Shown here: piece after piece, positions 16,401-23,409 of the stretch
Position numbering within the stretch: position 1 is the first letter of the stretch
Layout: each line of letters opens with the position of its first letter
The notes under the pieces: model-generated
Told to the model about the DNA's origin: nothing
Databases searched by the model: none
Seen by the model: the letters and a program-made list of their open reading frames with translations, nothing else
NCBI RefSeq assembly: GCF_004801315.1
Contig: NZ_SSNW01000064.1
Span: 1-34,158, forward strand
Direction: 5' to 3'
Length of the DNA: 34,158 bases
DNA from: Deinococcus sp. Arct2-2
GTDB lineage: Bacteria; Deinococcota; Deinococci; Deinococcales; Deinococcaceae
Made by a program: the position numbers and the translations under genes

Positions 16401-17418
16401 AGGTCTGCACCCGCAGTTCCTCGGACATGGTGCGGCCCTGCGGAATGGGCAGCGCGGGCATCTGGTACACGCGCTTGTTGCCCACCGGCAATTCCACATC
16501 GCACATGGCGGCAATGCGGGCCGTGTTGTCGAAGGGTTCCTCGCCCCATTCGGCCACCGGAAGGGCCACCTGCATTTCGTCCAGAGTCTTGACGTAAAAG
16601 TCGTCGCACTGAAAGCGGAAGCGGTTTTCATCGGCCAGCATGGCTTTGGTCTGAATCGCCAGCAGGGTATCGTGGGCCGCCGCATCTTCTTTTTTCACGT
16701 AGTGGCCGTCGTTGGTGGCCACCATGCCGATGCCGAGTTCCTGCGCCCACGCCTTCAGCGTCGGGTTGATGCGGGCCTGATGATCGATGCCGTGATTCTG
16801 AATTTCGATGTAGTAGTTTTCCCCGAACAAGTCGCGGTACCACAGCATCCTTTCCCGCGCCTCGGCCTCGCGCCCGTGCATCAGCAGTTGCTGTACCTCG
16901 GAACCTAGGCAGCCGGAAAAGGCGATGACGCCCTTGGAATGCTCCTGCAACAGTTCGTGGTCGATGCGGGGCTTGTAGTAATACCCCTCGGTGTAGCCGC
17001 GAGAACTGAGGCGGCAGAGATTCTGATAGCCCTCGAAGGTGCGGGCCAACAGCGTCAGGTGAAAGATGCCTTTTTCGCCGCTGACACCGGGTTTCTTGTC
17101 GCGGCGCGTGCCGAAGCCGGGCACCACGTAGGCCTCGTAGCCCAGAATCGGCTTCACGCCCATGCCCACCGCGTAGTTGTAAAAATGCACCGCGCCGTGC
17201 ATGTTGCCGTGATCGGTCATGGCGCAGGCGGGGTCATTCGGCGTGATTTCTTTGACCCATTTCAGCAAGTCCTTCAGCTTGGCGGCCCCGTCCAGCAGGC
17301 TGTATTGCGTGTGCTGGTGCAGATGCGCGAAACGCGGCAACTTGGGTGTCTCGGGGGTGCAGCAGGAGCCGTCCGGCAGGTGGATGTGAAACTTGGGGGC
17401 CAGATCGGGCGCGGTCAT
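13408..17418 (-). CDS. dnaE: DNA polymerase III alpha subunit
   Basis: DnaE is the replicative polymerase that extends both strands in the holoenzyme. The 1336-aa protein begins with a PHP domain (HLHQHTQYSLLDG at about 32-44 and TDHGNMHG), which in several DnaE proteins is an active metal-dependent exonuclease. The palm holds MPDLDIDF with catalytic D554 and D556; the VGPGRGSGAGSLVCYA loop precedes it. Later parts include the fingers and tandem helix-hairpin-helix and OB regions (KAVLAGMIESVVKKPTKSGG). It is longer than the about 1160 residues of the E. coli enzyme, mostly through a charged insertion around residues 330-460. No intein is seen. It starts 6 bases from a TAGACT -10 and is a single gene. 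Confidence 0.97.
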   Translation of the reverse strand: MTAPDLAPKFHIHLPDGSCCTPETPKLPRFAHLHQHTQYSLLDGAAKLKDLLKWVKEITPNDPACAMTDHGNMHGAVHFYNYAVGMGVKPILGYEAYVVPGFGTRRDKKPGVSGEKGIFHLTLLARTFEGYQNLCRLSSRGYTEGYYYKPRIDHELLQEHSKGVIAFSGCLGSEVQQLLMHGREAEARERMLWYRDLFGENYYIEIQNHGIDHQARINPTLKAWAQELGIGMVATNDGHYVKKEDAAAHDTLLAIQTKAMLADENRFRFQCDDFYVKTLDEMQVALPVAEWGEEPFDNTARIAAMCDVELPVGNKRVYQMPALPIPQGRTMSEELRVQTYRGTVKRYPAHATESLLRDYAVRSLAELGKDDAARVLARVDGCDATTCDLETLLTLIAFLGSEWEKRGKAAGEKYTPYPALVKMEAEAEAGTLPGYAHEDCRKAQKRDSDTSIELDPTADDSETTRAHHLHALTILRRAEYELSVINNMGFPDYLLIVADYINWAKDQDISVGPGRGSGAGSLVCYAMRITNLDPLEFDLLFERFLNPDRISMPDLDIDFNDARRAEVIQYVQDKYGEDKVALISTFGTMASKACLKDVARVMGLEYAKVDKVSKLIPIKFGKSYSLEQARESVPDIQQLLADDAQLLEAYEFAQKLEGLTRHASVHAAGVVIGRDKLTDLVPVMRDTSGVGMVCQYDMKAVEDIGLIKMDFLGLRTLSFLDEAKRIMRESQKIEIDFDAIPFDDEKTFELLSRGDTKGVFQLEGAGIADASRRLKPRRLADIIALSALYRPGPMENIPTYVRRHHGLEQVDYVRDGFPNSAQWLEKILSETYGIPVYQEQIMQIASEVAGFSLGGADLLRRAMGKKDTAEMARQRQIFVDGAEINKVPKEEGNKLFDLLDAFANYGFNKSHSAAYGVISYQTAWLKANYPVEFMAALLTVERRDSDKVAEYVSDARKMDVKVLPPDINRSNADFAVAGEEIYFGMYAIKGLGEAAVLRILEERERAGTFKSLADFCSRLGSKVCNRKALESLIKSGAFDLFGERRQLMESLEDAMEDAAGTAEINARAQSGMSMMFGTEEVKKERPLRTGVDAYTDLQRLSIEKEALGLYISGHPLEQHEGLREAASCRISDLDTWFTTQNVAPGKRIKAVLAGMIESVVKKPTKSGGMMARFILADESGQTELVAFSRAYDRIQDKLVNDMPALVIVELESEDGGLRAIAEEVVSVEQLGEVPKVMYVTIDLETASPDAVGEFQSVLDEHAGSMPTYLRLETPEQFVVYQLDHAMGSPQAIKVLNQTFPWVEAYLAYDQQTILGRFAPKPPAWMNKQGGGRGMQA

Positions 17419-17424
17419 GCGGCG

Positions 17425-17430
17425 AGTCTA
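17425..17430 (-). promoter_or_regulatory. Leaderless-type promoter, dnaE
   Basis: TAGACT on the minus strand ends 6 bases before the ATG at 17418. A CTGAAA 18 bases further upstream is a possible -35. Confidence 0.6.
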
Positions 17431-17535
17431 GGCCGGACGGGGCAAGGGTTTCAGTGGCGTGGGAACTTGACGAACGCTCAGGCCAGTTCAATTGCCATGA
17501 ATTCGGTTCACATCCCGCCCCAGCCCCGGCCTGCT

Positions 17536-17541
17536 TATGCT
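17536..17541 (+). promoter_or_regulatory. Leaderless-type -10 box, zinc-ribbon gene
   Basis: TATGCT ends 6 bases before the ATG at 17548. It decides the start within a much longer open frame. Confidence 0.55.
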
Positions 17542-17547
17542 GAAGCC

Positions 17548-17739
17548 ATGCCCGCCACCCACCGCGTGCGAGAAAAACCCTGTGCCCAGTGCAGCCAACC
17601 GTCGCCCGTGATGTACCGAGTGATTCTGAAAGAGGAAGAAGGCTGGGTTTTTCTGTGCCCGCCCTGCCGCCGCGCAGCCGAGGAAGGCAACCCGGAATAC
17701 AGGTACGGCGGGACTTGGAAGGCGGAGAAGGGGCGGTGA
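17548..17739 (+). CDS. Small zinc-ribbon protein, 63 aa
   Basis: I do not recognise a named family. The protein has two CxxC pairs, CAQC at residues 12-15 and CPPC at 37-40, separated by a strand-like PVMYRVILKEEEGWVFL. This is the layout of a single zinc ribbon. The C-terminus is basic and aromatic (YRYGGTWKAEKGR). It could bind nucleic acid or serve as a protein-interaction knuckle; neither is shown. It is divergent from dnaE with 129 bp between the starts, and only a family B repeat fragment separates it from the convergent SDR gene. The open frame extends far upstream through the antisense of dnaE, which is why the start must be set by the -10 box. Confidence 0.72.
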   Translation: MPATHRVREKPCAQCSQPSPVMYRVILKEEEGWVFLCPPCRRAAEEGNPEYRYGGTWKAEKGR

Positions 17740-17771
17740 GGGGTGGATTTTTAAGGCTTGCCCTCAATCGC

Positions 17772-17860
17772 GTCTAGAACGGCATTCGCTATCGCTCACT
17801 CACCCCCACTGCTCCGCAGCTCTACGAGTCCCCAGCGCTCCCCCTCAAGGGAGAGGGAGC
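17772..17860. repeat. Family B repeat, degenerate fragment
   Basis: It begins GTCTAGAACGGCATTCGC, a mutated form of the usual left end, continues through GCTCACTCACC and CTGC-tcc-GCAG, and ends in CCCTCAAGGGAGAGGGAGC. The right end is missing. It lies between convergent genes. Confidence 0.65.
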
Positions 17861-17890
17861 GACACCCCGCGCCCTGACCACTTCCCGCCC

Positions 17891-18616
17891 CTACAGATTC
17901 CAGCCCCCCGCCACTTCCAACTCTTGCCCGGTCACGTAGTCGCTGGCCCGCACAAAGTACAGCGCGGCGTCTACGAGTTCGGCCACCGTGCCCGGACGCC
18001 CTGCCGGAATCTCGCGCAGGGGTTGGCTGATGCTGGTTTCGATAACTCCCGGCGAGACCACGTTCACGCTGACGCCGCTGCCTGCCAACACCACTGCCAA
18101 GGCCCGCGACAGGTGCAGCACGCCCGCTTTGGCGATCACGTAGGGCACGATGCCGGGCCGGGCCACCAGATTGCTCGCCCCCGCGTAGCCCAGATTCACG
18201 ATCCGGCCATAGCCCGATTCGCGCAGCAGCGGCGCGGCGGCCTGACAGGTGGCAAACGTGGCGGTCAGGTTGCTGCCCAACATGTCGGCCCATTCCGCAT
18301 CGGTGGTGTCCAGCAGCGGCTTATGCACATAGTTGCCCACGTTGTTGACCAACACGGTCAGCGGGGAACCGGGCAAGGCGGCGTGCGCCCGCTGCACCAG
18401 CTCCCGCGCCTGCTGGGGCTGGGTCAAGTCGGCCTGAAGAATGACCGCCTGCACGCCTTCTAGCTGACACAGCCGCGCCGTTTCCTGTGCATCGGCTTGG
18501 CTGCCCCGGTAATGCACCGCTACGTTGAAGCCCTCGGCGGCCAGCGCCAAAGCCAGCGCCCGCCCAATGCCGCGTGCCGCACCCGTCACCAGCGCCGTGC
18601 CTATGTGGGCAGTCAC
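17891..18616 (-). CDS. SDR family NAD(P)-dependent oxidoreductase
   Basis: This 241-aa protein has the short-chain dehydrogenase fold: cofactor loop TGAARGIG (11-18), HYRGS after the second strand, which suits NADP(H), NNVGN (91-95), catalytic N116, and Y159-x3-K163. The usual catalytic serine, 13 residues before the tyrosine, is Gly here (VNLGYAGAS); the nearest Ser is S148, 11 before. The enzyme may still be active, as some pteridine-reductase-like SDRs vary here. The substrate is unknown; FabG-like ketoreductase is the default guess. It starts with GTG overlapping the Nudix stop by 4 bases (GTGA), so the two are translationally coupled. Confidence 0.85.
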   Translation of the reverse strand: MTAHIGTALVTGAARGIGRALALALAAEGFNVAVHYRGSQADAQETARLCQLEGVQAVILQADLTQPQQARELVQRAHAALPGSPLTVLVNNVGNYVHKPLLDTTDAEWADMLGSNLTATFATCQAAAPLLRESGYGRIVNLGYAGASNLVARPGIVPYVIAKAGVLHLSRALAVVLAGSGVSVNVVSPGVIETSISQPLREIPAGRPGTVAELVDAALYFVRASDYVTGQELEVAGGWNL

Positions 18617-19023
18617 GCTTGCCTCTGCTGAAGTGCCAGATCAACCAACGTGCGCGTAAACGAATTCAGCGGGTAGGTGTGGGCCTCGCCCAGTTCCACC
18701 CATGCCCACGCTTCAATTTCTTCGTTCGGCGCAATGGCTAAAGTATCGGCCCGCGCAAAAAAGTCGATCAGGAGCATGTGGGAGGGCTTGTGAAACTCCT
18801 CTGACAACACGGCTTCCTGCGTTTGGGCGTAGTGCAGATCGCTCAGGCTCAGGCCCGTTTCTTCCACAAATTCACGTACGGTGGCGGCTTCCAACGTTTC
18901 GCCCCACTCCACTTTGCCGCCCGGCACGCCCCACGCCCCACGCCATTTGGTGGTTCTGACTAACAGCACTCGGCCATCTGGCCCCCACACCAACGCACCC
19001 ACACACACCAGCGGCCTGTCCAT
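18613..19023 (-). CDS. Nudix hydrolase
   Basis: Nudix enzymes hydrolyse nucleoside diphosphates linked to another moiety, often damaged or surplus nucleotides. The 136-aa protein carries a perfect Nudix box from G36 to L58 (G-x5-E-x7-REF-x-EE-x-GL) with the metal-binding glutamates E51, E54 and E55. The flanking [26 protein letters not shown] is typical of the MutT/ADP-sugar type. Deinococcus encodes an expanded Nudix set, so the exact substrate cannot be assigned. It leads a two-gene unit with the SDR downstream, and its own -10 (TACCCT) separates it from the ABC transporter gene upstream. Confidence 0.92.
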   Translation of the reverse strand: MDRPLVCVGALVWGPDGRVLLVRTTKWRGAWGVPGGKVEWGETLEAATVREFVEETGLSLSDLHYAQTQEAVLSEEFHKPSHMLLIDFFARADTLAIAPNEEIEAWAWVELGEAHTYPLNSFTRTLVDLALQQRQA

Positions 19024-19030
19024 GCTGCTT

Positions 19031-19036
19031 AGGGTA
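19031..19036 (-). promoter_or_regulatory. Leaderless-type -10 box, Nudix gene
   Basis: TACCCT on the minus strand ends 7 bases before the ATG at 19023. Confidence 0.5.
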
Positions 19037-19125
19037 TCCGCATCGGTGGGGCGGTCTGTCGGGAATGTGGCTATCTGGGGGGTGGAGCAGTCTAAGAACG
19101 GCGTTCAGCCAAGCCGGAATGCTTT

Positions 19126-20652
19126 CTACCTGATACTTCTGCCCCGCCGCTGCATGACCCGGCGCTCTAAGGCCGTGACGCCTATGTACAGCGCCACACC
19201 CAGCAAAATCAGCAGGGCAATTGCGGCAAACTGCCGGGGCGTTTGGTAATAAGCCCGCGCCTGATTGACTAAAAAGCCCAGTCCCGGTTTCTGGTTGCTC
19301 ACAAATTCCCATACCACCGCGCCGATGAGGGCGAGACTGAGCGACAACCGCAGGCCGCCCAACATGACGGGCAAAGCTCCGGGGAGTTCCAGCCGGGTCA
19401 GGCGTTGCCAGAAGTTGGCCCGCAAGCTCAGGAACAGTTCTTGGTAGGTGCGGTCTACCTCTCGCACCCCAACGATGGTGGCAATCATAATGGGGTACAG
19501 GGCACTGAGGGCGCTGACCAGGATGGCGGGAATTAGGGTGAAGCCGAACCACGTAATCAGCAGCGGCGCGATGACCACGATGGGCGTGCTTTGGGAAGCG
19601 ATGACATACGGACTGAGGAGCCGCTCTAGCGCGGGCCGTTTGCCCAGCGGATAGCCGATGAGAATGCCCGCCATGCTGCCCAGCAGTGCGCCCGACAAAG
19701 CGATGCGGGCTGTGCCCCAAGTGGCCTCGGCAAATTCGGCAGGCGTTTTAAGGAGTTCTGACCAGACTTGCGCGGGCGCGGGCAACAGCAGCGGCACCCC
19801 GATAGCGCGGGCGGCCAGTTCCCACAGCACCAAGCCCACCAGCAACGCGGCGGCGGGTGCCCACGGAAACCGGGGTTTGGCGGGCGGACGCTCGGCGCGA
19901 AGGCGGGTGCTGTCGCCTGTGCCCAGCAAATCGCGCAGGCGGGCTTCGGTGGCGGTGGGGGCGGGCGGCACAGCTTTGGTGCGGGTGTCCAGAATATCCA
20001 CGATGCGCCCGTCTCGCAGCACGGCCACCCGGTCAGCGAGTGTGGCGGCCTCGCGGATGGAATGCGTGACCAGTACGGTGGTGCGGCCCGTTTTTTCGTG
20101 CAAATGGCGCAATTCGGCGTTGAAGCGTTCGCGCACGAGGGCGTCGAGGGCGGCAAAAGGTTCATCCAGCAGCAGCACGTCGCCGCTTTGGGCCAAGGCA
20201 CGCGCCAGCGCCACCCGCGCCCGCATGCCGCCCGACAACTGCGCCGGAAAATAGTCGGCGTAGGCGTCCATGCCCACCAGATGCAGGGCTTCGCGGGCGC
20301 TGAGGCCACCCTCTTTGCCCAGATCACCCACGCCCAGATCGTGCGGCAACTGCACATTCCGCAGCGCCGAGCGCCAAGGCAGCAGGCGGTAATCCTGAAA
20401 GACCAGCGCTGGGGCCGACGACACCTCTACCCGCCCGGATTGCGGCTTAAGCAGGCCCGCGATGACGCGCAGCAGCGTACTTTTGCCGCCACCGCTGGGG
20501 CCGATGATTGCCAAGAATTCACCGCGCCGCACATCCAGCGTGACGCCCGACAGCACAGTTTCGCTGCCTAGGCGCACGGTGATGTTTTCGAGTTGAATGG
20601 GGGCGACCTCAAGAGAAGTGGTATCGCCGGAGAGGGGCGCGGGAATGCTCAT
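19126..20652 (-). CDS. ABC transporter ATPase-permease fusion (NitT/TauT-type importer)
   Basis: One 508-aa chain holds both parts of an importer usually made from two genes. Residues about 20-230 are the ATPase: Walker [10 protein letters not shown] (51-59), Q-loop [10 protein letters not shown], signature LSGGM, Walker [14 protein letters not shown] and the H-loop THS. After a Pro/Arg linker (about 240-275) comes a permease with about six membrane spans and an EAA loop ([24 protein letters not shown]). The architecture matches nitrate/taurine/pyrimidine-type uptake systems. No substrate-binding protein is present in the window, so the ligand is unknown. Its ATG overlaps the DMT transporter stop (ATGA) and has an AGGAG upstream. 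A longer open frame into the DMT gene is antisense-free frame shadow and was not used. Confidence 0.88.
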   Translation of the reverse strand: MSIPAPLSGDTTSLEVAPIQLENITVRLGSETVLSGVTLDVRRGEFLAIIGPSGGGKSTLLRVIAGLLKPQSGRVEVSSAPALVFQDYRLLPWRSALRNVQLPHDLGVGDLGKEGGLSAREALHLVGMDAYADYFPAQLSGGMRARVALARALAQSGDVLLLDEPFAALDALVRERFNAELRHLHEKTGRTTVLVTHSIREAATLADRVAVLRDGRIVDILDTRTKAVPPAPTATEARLRDLLGTGDSTRLRAERPPAKPRFPWAPAAALLVGLVLWELAARAIGVPLLLPAPAQVWSELLKTPAEFAEATWGTARIALSGALLGSMAGILIGYPLGKRPALERLLSPYVIASQSTPIVVIAPLLITWFGFTLIPAILVSALSALYPIMIATIVGVREVDRTYQELFLSLRANFWQRLTRLELPGALPVMLGGLRLSLSLALIGAVVWEFVSNQKPGLGFLVNQARAYYQTPRQFAAIALLILLGVALYIGVTALERRVMQRRGRSIR

Positions 20653-21566
20653 GCTCTCCTCGGCTTGCCTAGCGTATTCACCAGCACCACGCCTGCAATC
20701 GCAATCGCGCCGCCCACGAGACTGATGACTCCCGGCACTTCGTTCAGCCACAGCCAGCCGATGAGGATGGCTAGCACCGGGCTGACATACAGGAATGACG
20801 CGGTGGTGTTGGCCCCCACCCGCGACAGGGCAAACGACCAAGTGATGTACGCCAGCGCCGCCGGAAACAGCCCGATATAAATGACGGCCAAATGTGCCGA
20901 CAGCGGTGCGCGGGCCAACTCGGAGCCGAATCCGGGCAGAAAAATCAGCATGGGAATAGTGCCCAGCATCAGCGACCAGACCGTGAAGTGCAGCGGTTTC
21001 ATGCGCGCCAGCAGCGGCTTTTGGAACACGAAGTACAGGCTGGTAAACAGGGCGGCGGCCAAAATAAGCAGCGCCCCCTGCGTAAAGTTCACGCTTTCGC
21101 CCTTGCCCAGCACGATCAGGGCCACGCCCGAAAAGCTGATCAGGGTGCCGATCCAGCCCATCAGATTCAACCGCTCGTTGCCAAAGCGCGTAGCGAGCAG
21201 CGCCGTAATGACTGGCCCCGCCGCGATAATCAGGCTGGCGGTTCCGGCGGGCACGCTGACTTCTCCGTAATTGAGGCAAATGTGGTACAGCGTGATGCCC
21301 GAAAAACTGAGCAGCGCGATGCGGGCCAGATCAGGCAAGGGCGGCAGCGGAATGCGCGTGACTAGCGCGAATGTGCCCAGTGCCGCACTTGCCACCAAGA
21401 AGCGGTACAGCGTGAGATGCCCCGGCGAGAAGGCTTCCAGTCCGGCCCGAATGCCCGCGAACGACGACGCCCAAAACACGATGGTGACCAGAATGGCGGC
21501 CAGCGACACCGAATCGAGGGTGGGAGACGGACGGGTGGGAGCAGAGGGCGGTACGGGGACAGTCAC
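20649..21566 (-). CDS. DMT/EamA family transporter
   Basis: The 305-aa protein has about ten hydrophobic helices in two repeated EamA halves: the first from [23 protein letters not shown], the second from [22 protein letters not shown]. EamA proteins mostly export amino acids or other small metabolites across the inner membrane; the substrate is not predictable. The start is a GTG 6 bases after a TAGGCT -10. It is the promoter-proximal gene of a pair with the ABC fusion, joined by a 4-base stop/start overlap, which suggests both act on related compounds. Confidence 0.9.
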   Translation of the reverse strand: MTVPVPPSAPTRPSPTLDSVSLAAILVTIVFWASSFAGIRAGLEAFSPGHLTLYRFLVASAALGTFALVTRIPLPPLPDLARIALLSFSGITLYHICLNYGEVSVPAGTASLIIAAGPVITALLATRFGNERLNLMGWIGTLISFSGVALIVLGKGESVNFTQGALLILAAALFTSLYFVFQKPLLARMKPLHFTVWSLMLGTIPMLIFLPGFGSELARAPLSAHLAVIYIGLFPAALAYITWSFALSRVGANTTASFLYVSPVLAILIGWLWLNEVPGVISLVGGAIAIAGVVLVNTLGKPRRA

Positions 21567-21572
21567 GGCGTC

Positions 21573-21578
21573 AGCCTA
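21573..21578 (-). promoter_or_regulatory. Leaderless-type -10 box, DMT-ABC operon
   Basis: TAGGCT on the minus strand ends 6 bases before the GTG start at 21566. Confidence 0.5.
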
Positions 21579-21648
21579 AAGCATGGGAACAAACGGGGGG
21601 GCAGCGGGCGTTCCAGTTGGGGGACGGGAGTGAGTTTTCGGCGGCGGC

Positions 21649-21850
21649 TCTAAAGGTCTAAGGGAAGGCAATCGCGTTGCTCACTTCCCTCACCCCGCTC
21701 TTGCAGATCTCCCCTCTCTACTTCGTAGCTCTGCGAGTCCCGCAGGGGGCGAGGGCTACGAGCAAAGGGCGAGAATCGTGGGTTTAGCTCCTTCTCCCCT
21801 TGTGGGGGAGGGCCGGGGAGGGGGTGAATGAGCGCCAGCGATTGCCTTTC
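21649..21850. repeat. Family B MITE-like repeat
   Basis: The left end is TCTAAAGGTCTAAGGGAAGG, then GGCAATCGCGTTGCTCAC; the right end is GGGGGTGAATGAGCGCCAGC then GATTGCC. The inside has the GCTCTGCGAGTCCC module seen in other copies. It lies in the 391-bp gap 21567-21957 between divergent genes; the rest of the gap holds the two start regions. Confidence 0.8.
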
Positions 21851-21957
21851 CACCCCTCCCCACATAAGCACCACATCAACCCCGCCCCCATCCGCCTTGC
21901 CCCCACACGCGCCAGAATCGCCTGACCAACTCACCACAACTCTAGGAGGCACCACGC

Positions 21958-22287
21958 ATGGGCGAAGGCAAACCGAGCAGCACCGTAAGCACAACCAGCA
22001 GCACTCCCGAAACGATGGACAACCACACTGGGAACGCCACCAGCACGCACGGGGCCAACACCAATCTTGACCCCAGCATGCAGGGCGGCGCAGGTACGGC
22101 GGCAGATGCGGCGGCTACGGCGGAAGTCGTAGACCAGCACCAGCAGCAGGGCCTTCCTACCGGAATTGCGGGCCAAAGCGACCCCGCCAAACAGATGGAC
22201 AATAGCGGCATGCTCAACCCCACCGGGGAAGGCAGCGACGCCGACCAGATGGGGGCCAGCGGCGTAGACCGCAACTCGGACGGCTAG
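21958..22287 (+). CDS. Small disordered hydrophilic protein, 109 aa
   Basis: I do not recognise the family. The sequence is almost free of hydrophobic residues: rich in Gly, Ser, Thr, Asn, Asp, Ala and Gln, with no Cys or Trp and few aromatic residues. It should be intrinsically disordered, soluble and acidic. Such proteins in Deinococcus include desiccation-tolerance hydrophilins, but no LEA-type repeat is seen, so this is only a suggestion. The gene is real by its strong AGGAGG (21944-21949) eight bases before the ATG, one of few good Shine-Dalgarno sites here, implying high translation. It is followed after 73 bp by the uppS leader ORF. Confidence 0.7.
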   Translation: MGEGKPSSTVSTTSSTPETMDNHTGNATSTHGANTNLDPSMQGGAGTAADAAATAEVVDQHQQQGLPTGIAGQSDPAKQMDNSGMLNPTGEGSDADQMGASGVDRNSDG

Positions 22288-22346
22288 GAACCCCAACCTC
22301 TGGCCTGCCCCCCTTTTGGTGGACGGTTCTGGGCGGGCGGCGGCGG

Positions 22347-22352
22347 TAAACT
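22347..22352 (+). promoter_or_regulatory. -10 box upstream of the uppS leader ORF
   Basis: TAAACT ends 8 bases before the ATG at 22361. A transcript starting here would be leaderless for the leader ORF, with uppS as second cistron. Confidence 0.5.
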
Positions 22353-22360
22353 GCGGGGTG

Positions 22361-22429
22361 ATGTCTGGTTCCCGCACGCCCCCGGTTCTTCACGCTCGGT
22401 TTGCCCCCTTCCCCGTGACCCGCCTATGA
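22361..22429 (+). CDS. Leader ORF (22 aa) overlapping the uppS start
   Basis: An ATG at 22361 opens a 22-codon frame ending in TGA at 22427-22429. That stop overlaps the uppS ATG as ATGA. The predicted peptide starts MSGSRTPPVLHARF and is rich in Pro and Arg. There is no Shine-Dalgarno before uppS, so ribosomes that start on the leaderless end could reinitiate at uppS. The peptide itself may have no function. Alternatively uppS is translated independently from an unseen signal. Confidence 0.5.
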   Translation: MSGSRTPPVLHARFAPFPVTRL

Positions 22430-23280
22430 GCAACGGCACAGACGGCAAACCAAAAAACAGCGCCCTCACGCTGGCCCTCACCACTGCACAAAAGGGCCGG
22501 AGCGCAGCGCGGGGGGCGTTGCTGTGGGGCTACGAACAGCGGCTAGCACGCGAGGTCAAGGCGCATGGCAAGCTGCCACGTCATCTGGGCCTGATCTTAG
22601 ATGGCAACCGCCGATTCGCCCGCGCCGCCGGAGTTCAGCGGGAAGTGGGGCACTCCTTCGGGGCCGACAAAGCCCACGAAGTGTTGCAGTGGTGCCTAGA
22701 ATTGGGCATTCCTGCCGCTACCATTTGGGTACTTAGTACCGACAACGCCGGACGCGACGCCGTGGAACTGGCCCATATCCTCAGTCTGCTAGAGCGCGAG
22801 GCCCGCAACCTTGCCACCGACCCGCGCATCCATGCCAACCGGGTGCGCGTGCGGGCCATCGGGCAGCATCAGGCGTTTCCGGCGCAGGTGCTGGATGCGC
22901 TGAAAGACTTGGAGGAAAAAACCGCTGGCTACGACGGCATGCGCCTGAATATCGCGGTGGGCTACGGAGGCCGGGAAGAAATCGTGGACGCCGTAAAGCT
23001 GCACTTGCAGGCGCAGGCCGAAGCCGGAATGACGCTTGCTGAGGCCGCCGCCACGCTGGAACCCGATCACATCAGCGCCCACCTGTACACCGCCGACACG
23101 CCCGATCCTGACTTTATTATTCGCACCAGCGGCGAAATCCGGCTGTCGGGCTTTATGCTCTGGCAAAGCGTGTACAGCGAATATTACTTTTGCGACGTGT
23201 ATTGGCCGGGATTCAGGCGCGTGGATTTCTTGCGTGCCCTGCGGGATTTTCAGGGGCGGGTGCGGCGGTTCGGGCGGTAG
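22426..23280 (+). CDS. uppS: Isoprenyl transferase (undecaprenyl diphosphate synthase family)
   Basis: This cis-prenyltransferase adds isopentenyl units to farnesyl (or similar) diphosphate to make the C55-type lipid carrier for cell-wall and surface sugars. The 284-aa protein has the conserved GLILDGNRRFA with D59 as the Mg-binding catalytic Asp, the WVLSTDN region, and the C-terminal PDFIIRTSGEIRLSGFMLWQ followed by YSEYYF. An N-terminal extension of about 45 residues precedes the core and is basic. The usual RISNF is RLSGF here, a small change near the diphosphate site. Chain length made cannot be told. Start and regulation depend on the leader ORF. Confidence 0.93.
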   Translation: MSNGTDGKPKNSALTLALTTAQKGRSAARGALLWGYEQRLAREVKAHGKLPRHLGLILDGNRRFARAAGVQREVGHSFGADKAHEVLQWCLELGIPAATIWVLSTDNAGRDAVELAHILSLLEREARNLATDPRIHANRVRVRAIGQHQAFPAQVLDALKDLEEKTAGYDGMRLNIAVGYGGREEIVDAVKLHLQAQAEAGMTLAEAAATLEPDHISAHLYTADTPDPDFIIRTSGEIRLSGFMLWQSVYSEYYFCDVYWPGFRRVDFLRALRDFQGRVRRFGR

Positions 23281-23291
23281 GGGGCGGTCAA

Positions 23292-23404
23292 GGGTCTAGG
23301 GTCTAGGGTCTAGGGTCTAAGGAAGGGCAAAAAGCTTTGTGTTGCTCCCTCACCCTTGAGGGGGGAGGGCCGGGGAGGGGGTGAATGAGCGCCAGCGATT
23401 GCCT
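23292..23404. repeat. Family B repeat with four tandem GGGTCTA heptamers
   Basis: GGGTCTA is repeated exactly four times in tandem at 23292-23319, then AAGGAAGGGCAA. The right side has CCCTCACCCTTGAGGGGGGA and ends GAATGAGCGCCAGCGATTGCC. It sits between the convergent uppS and MFS gene ends. Confidence 0.85.
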
Positions 23405-23409
23405 CAATC

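Noticed and set aside
13408..17418. Possible intein or split in dnaE
   Set aside because: The frame is continuous and shows no intein splice motifs; the extra length is a charged insertion.
16939..17547. N-terminal extension (about 200 codons) of the zinc-ribbon frame into dnaE
   Set aside because: The extension is antisense to the conserved start of dnaE and lies before the -10 at 17536, so it is not translated with the small protein.
20653..21279. 209-residue N-terminal extension of the ABC fusion frame
   Set aside because: It overlaps the DMT transporter gene on the same strand in another frame. The ATG at 20652 has an AGGAG and an ATGA overlap, and the residues before it look like out-of-frame translation.
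23292..23319. GGGTCTA array as a CRISPR or telomere
   Set aside because: No spacers are present and the units are contiguous; the replicon does not end here. It belongs to a dispersed repeat.
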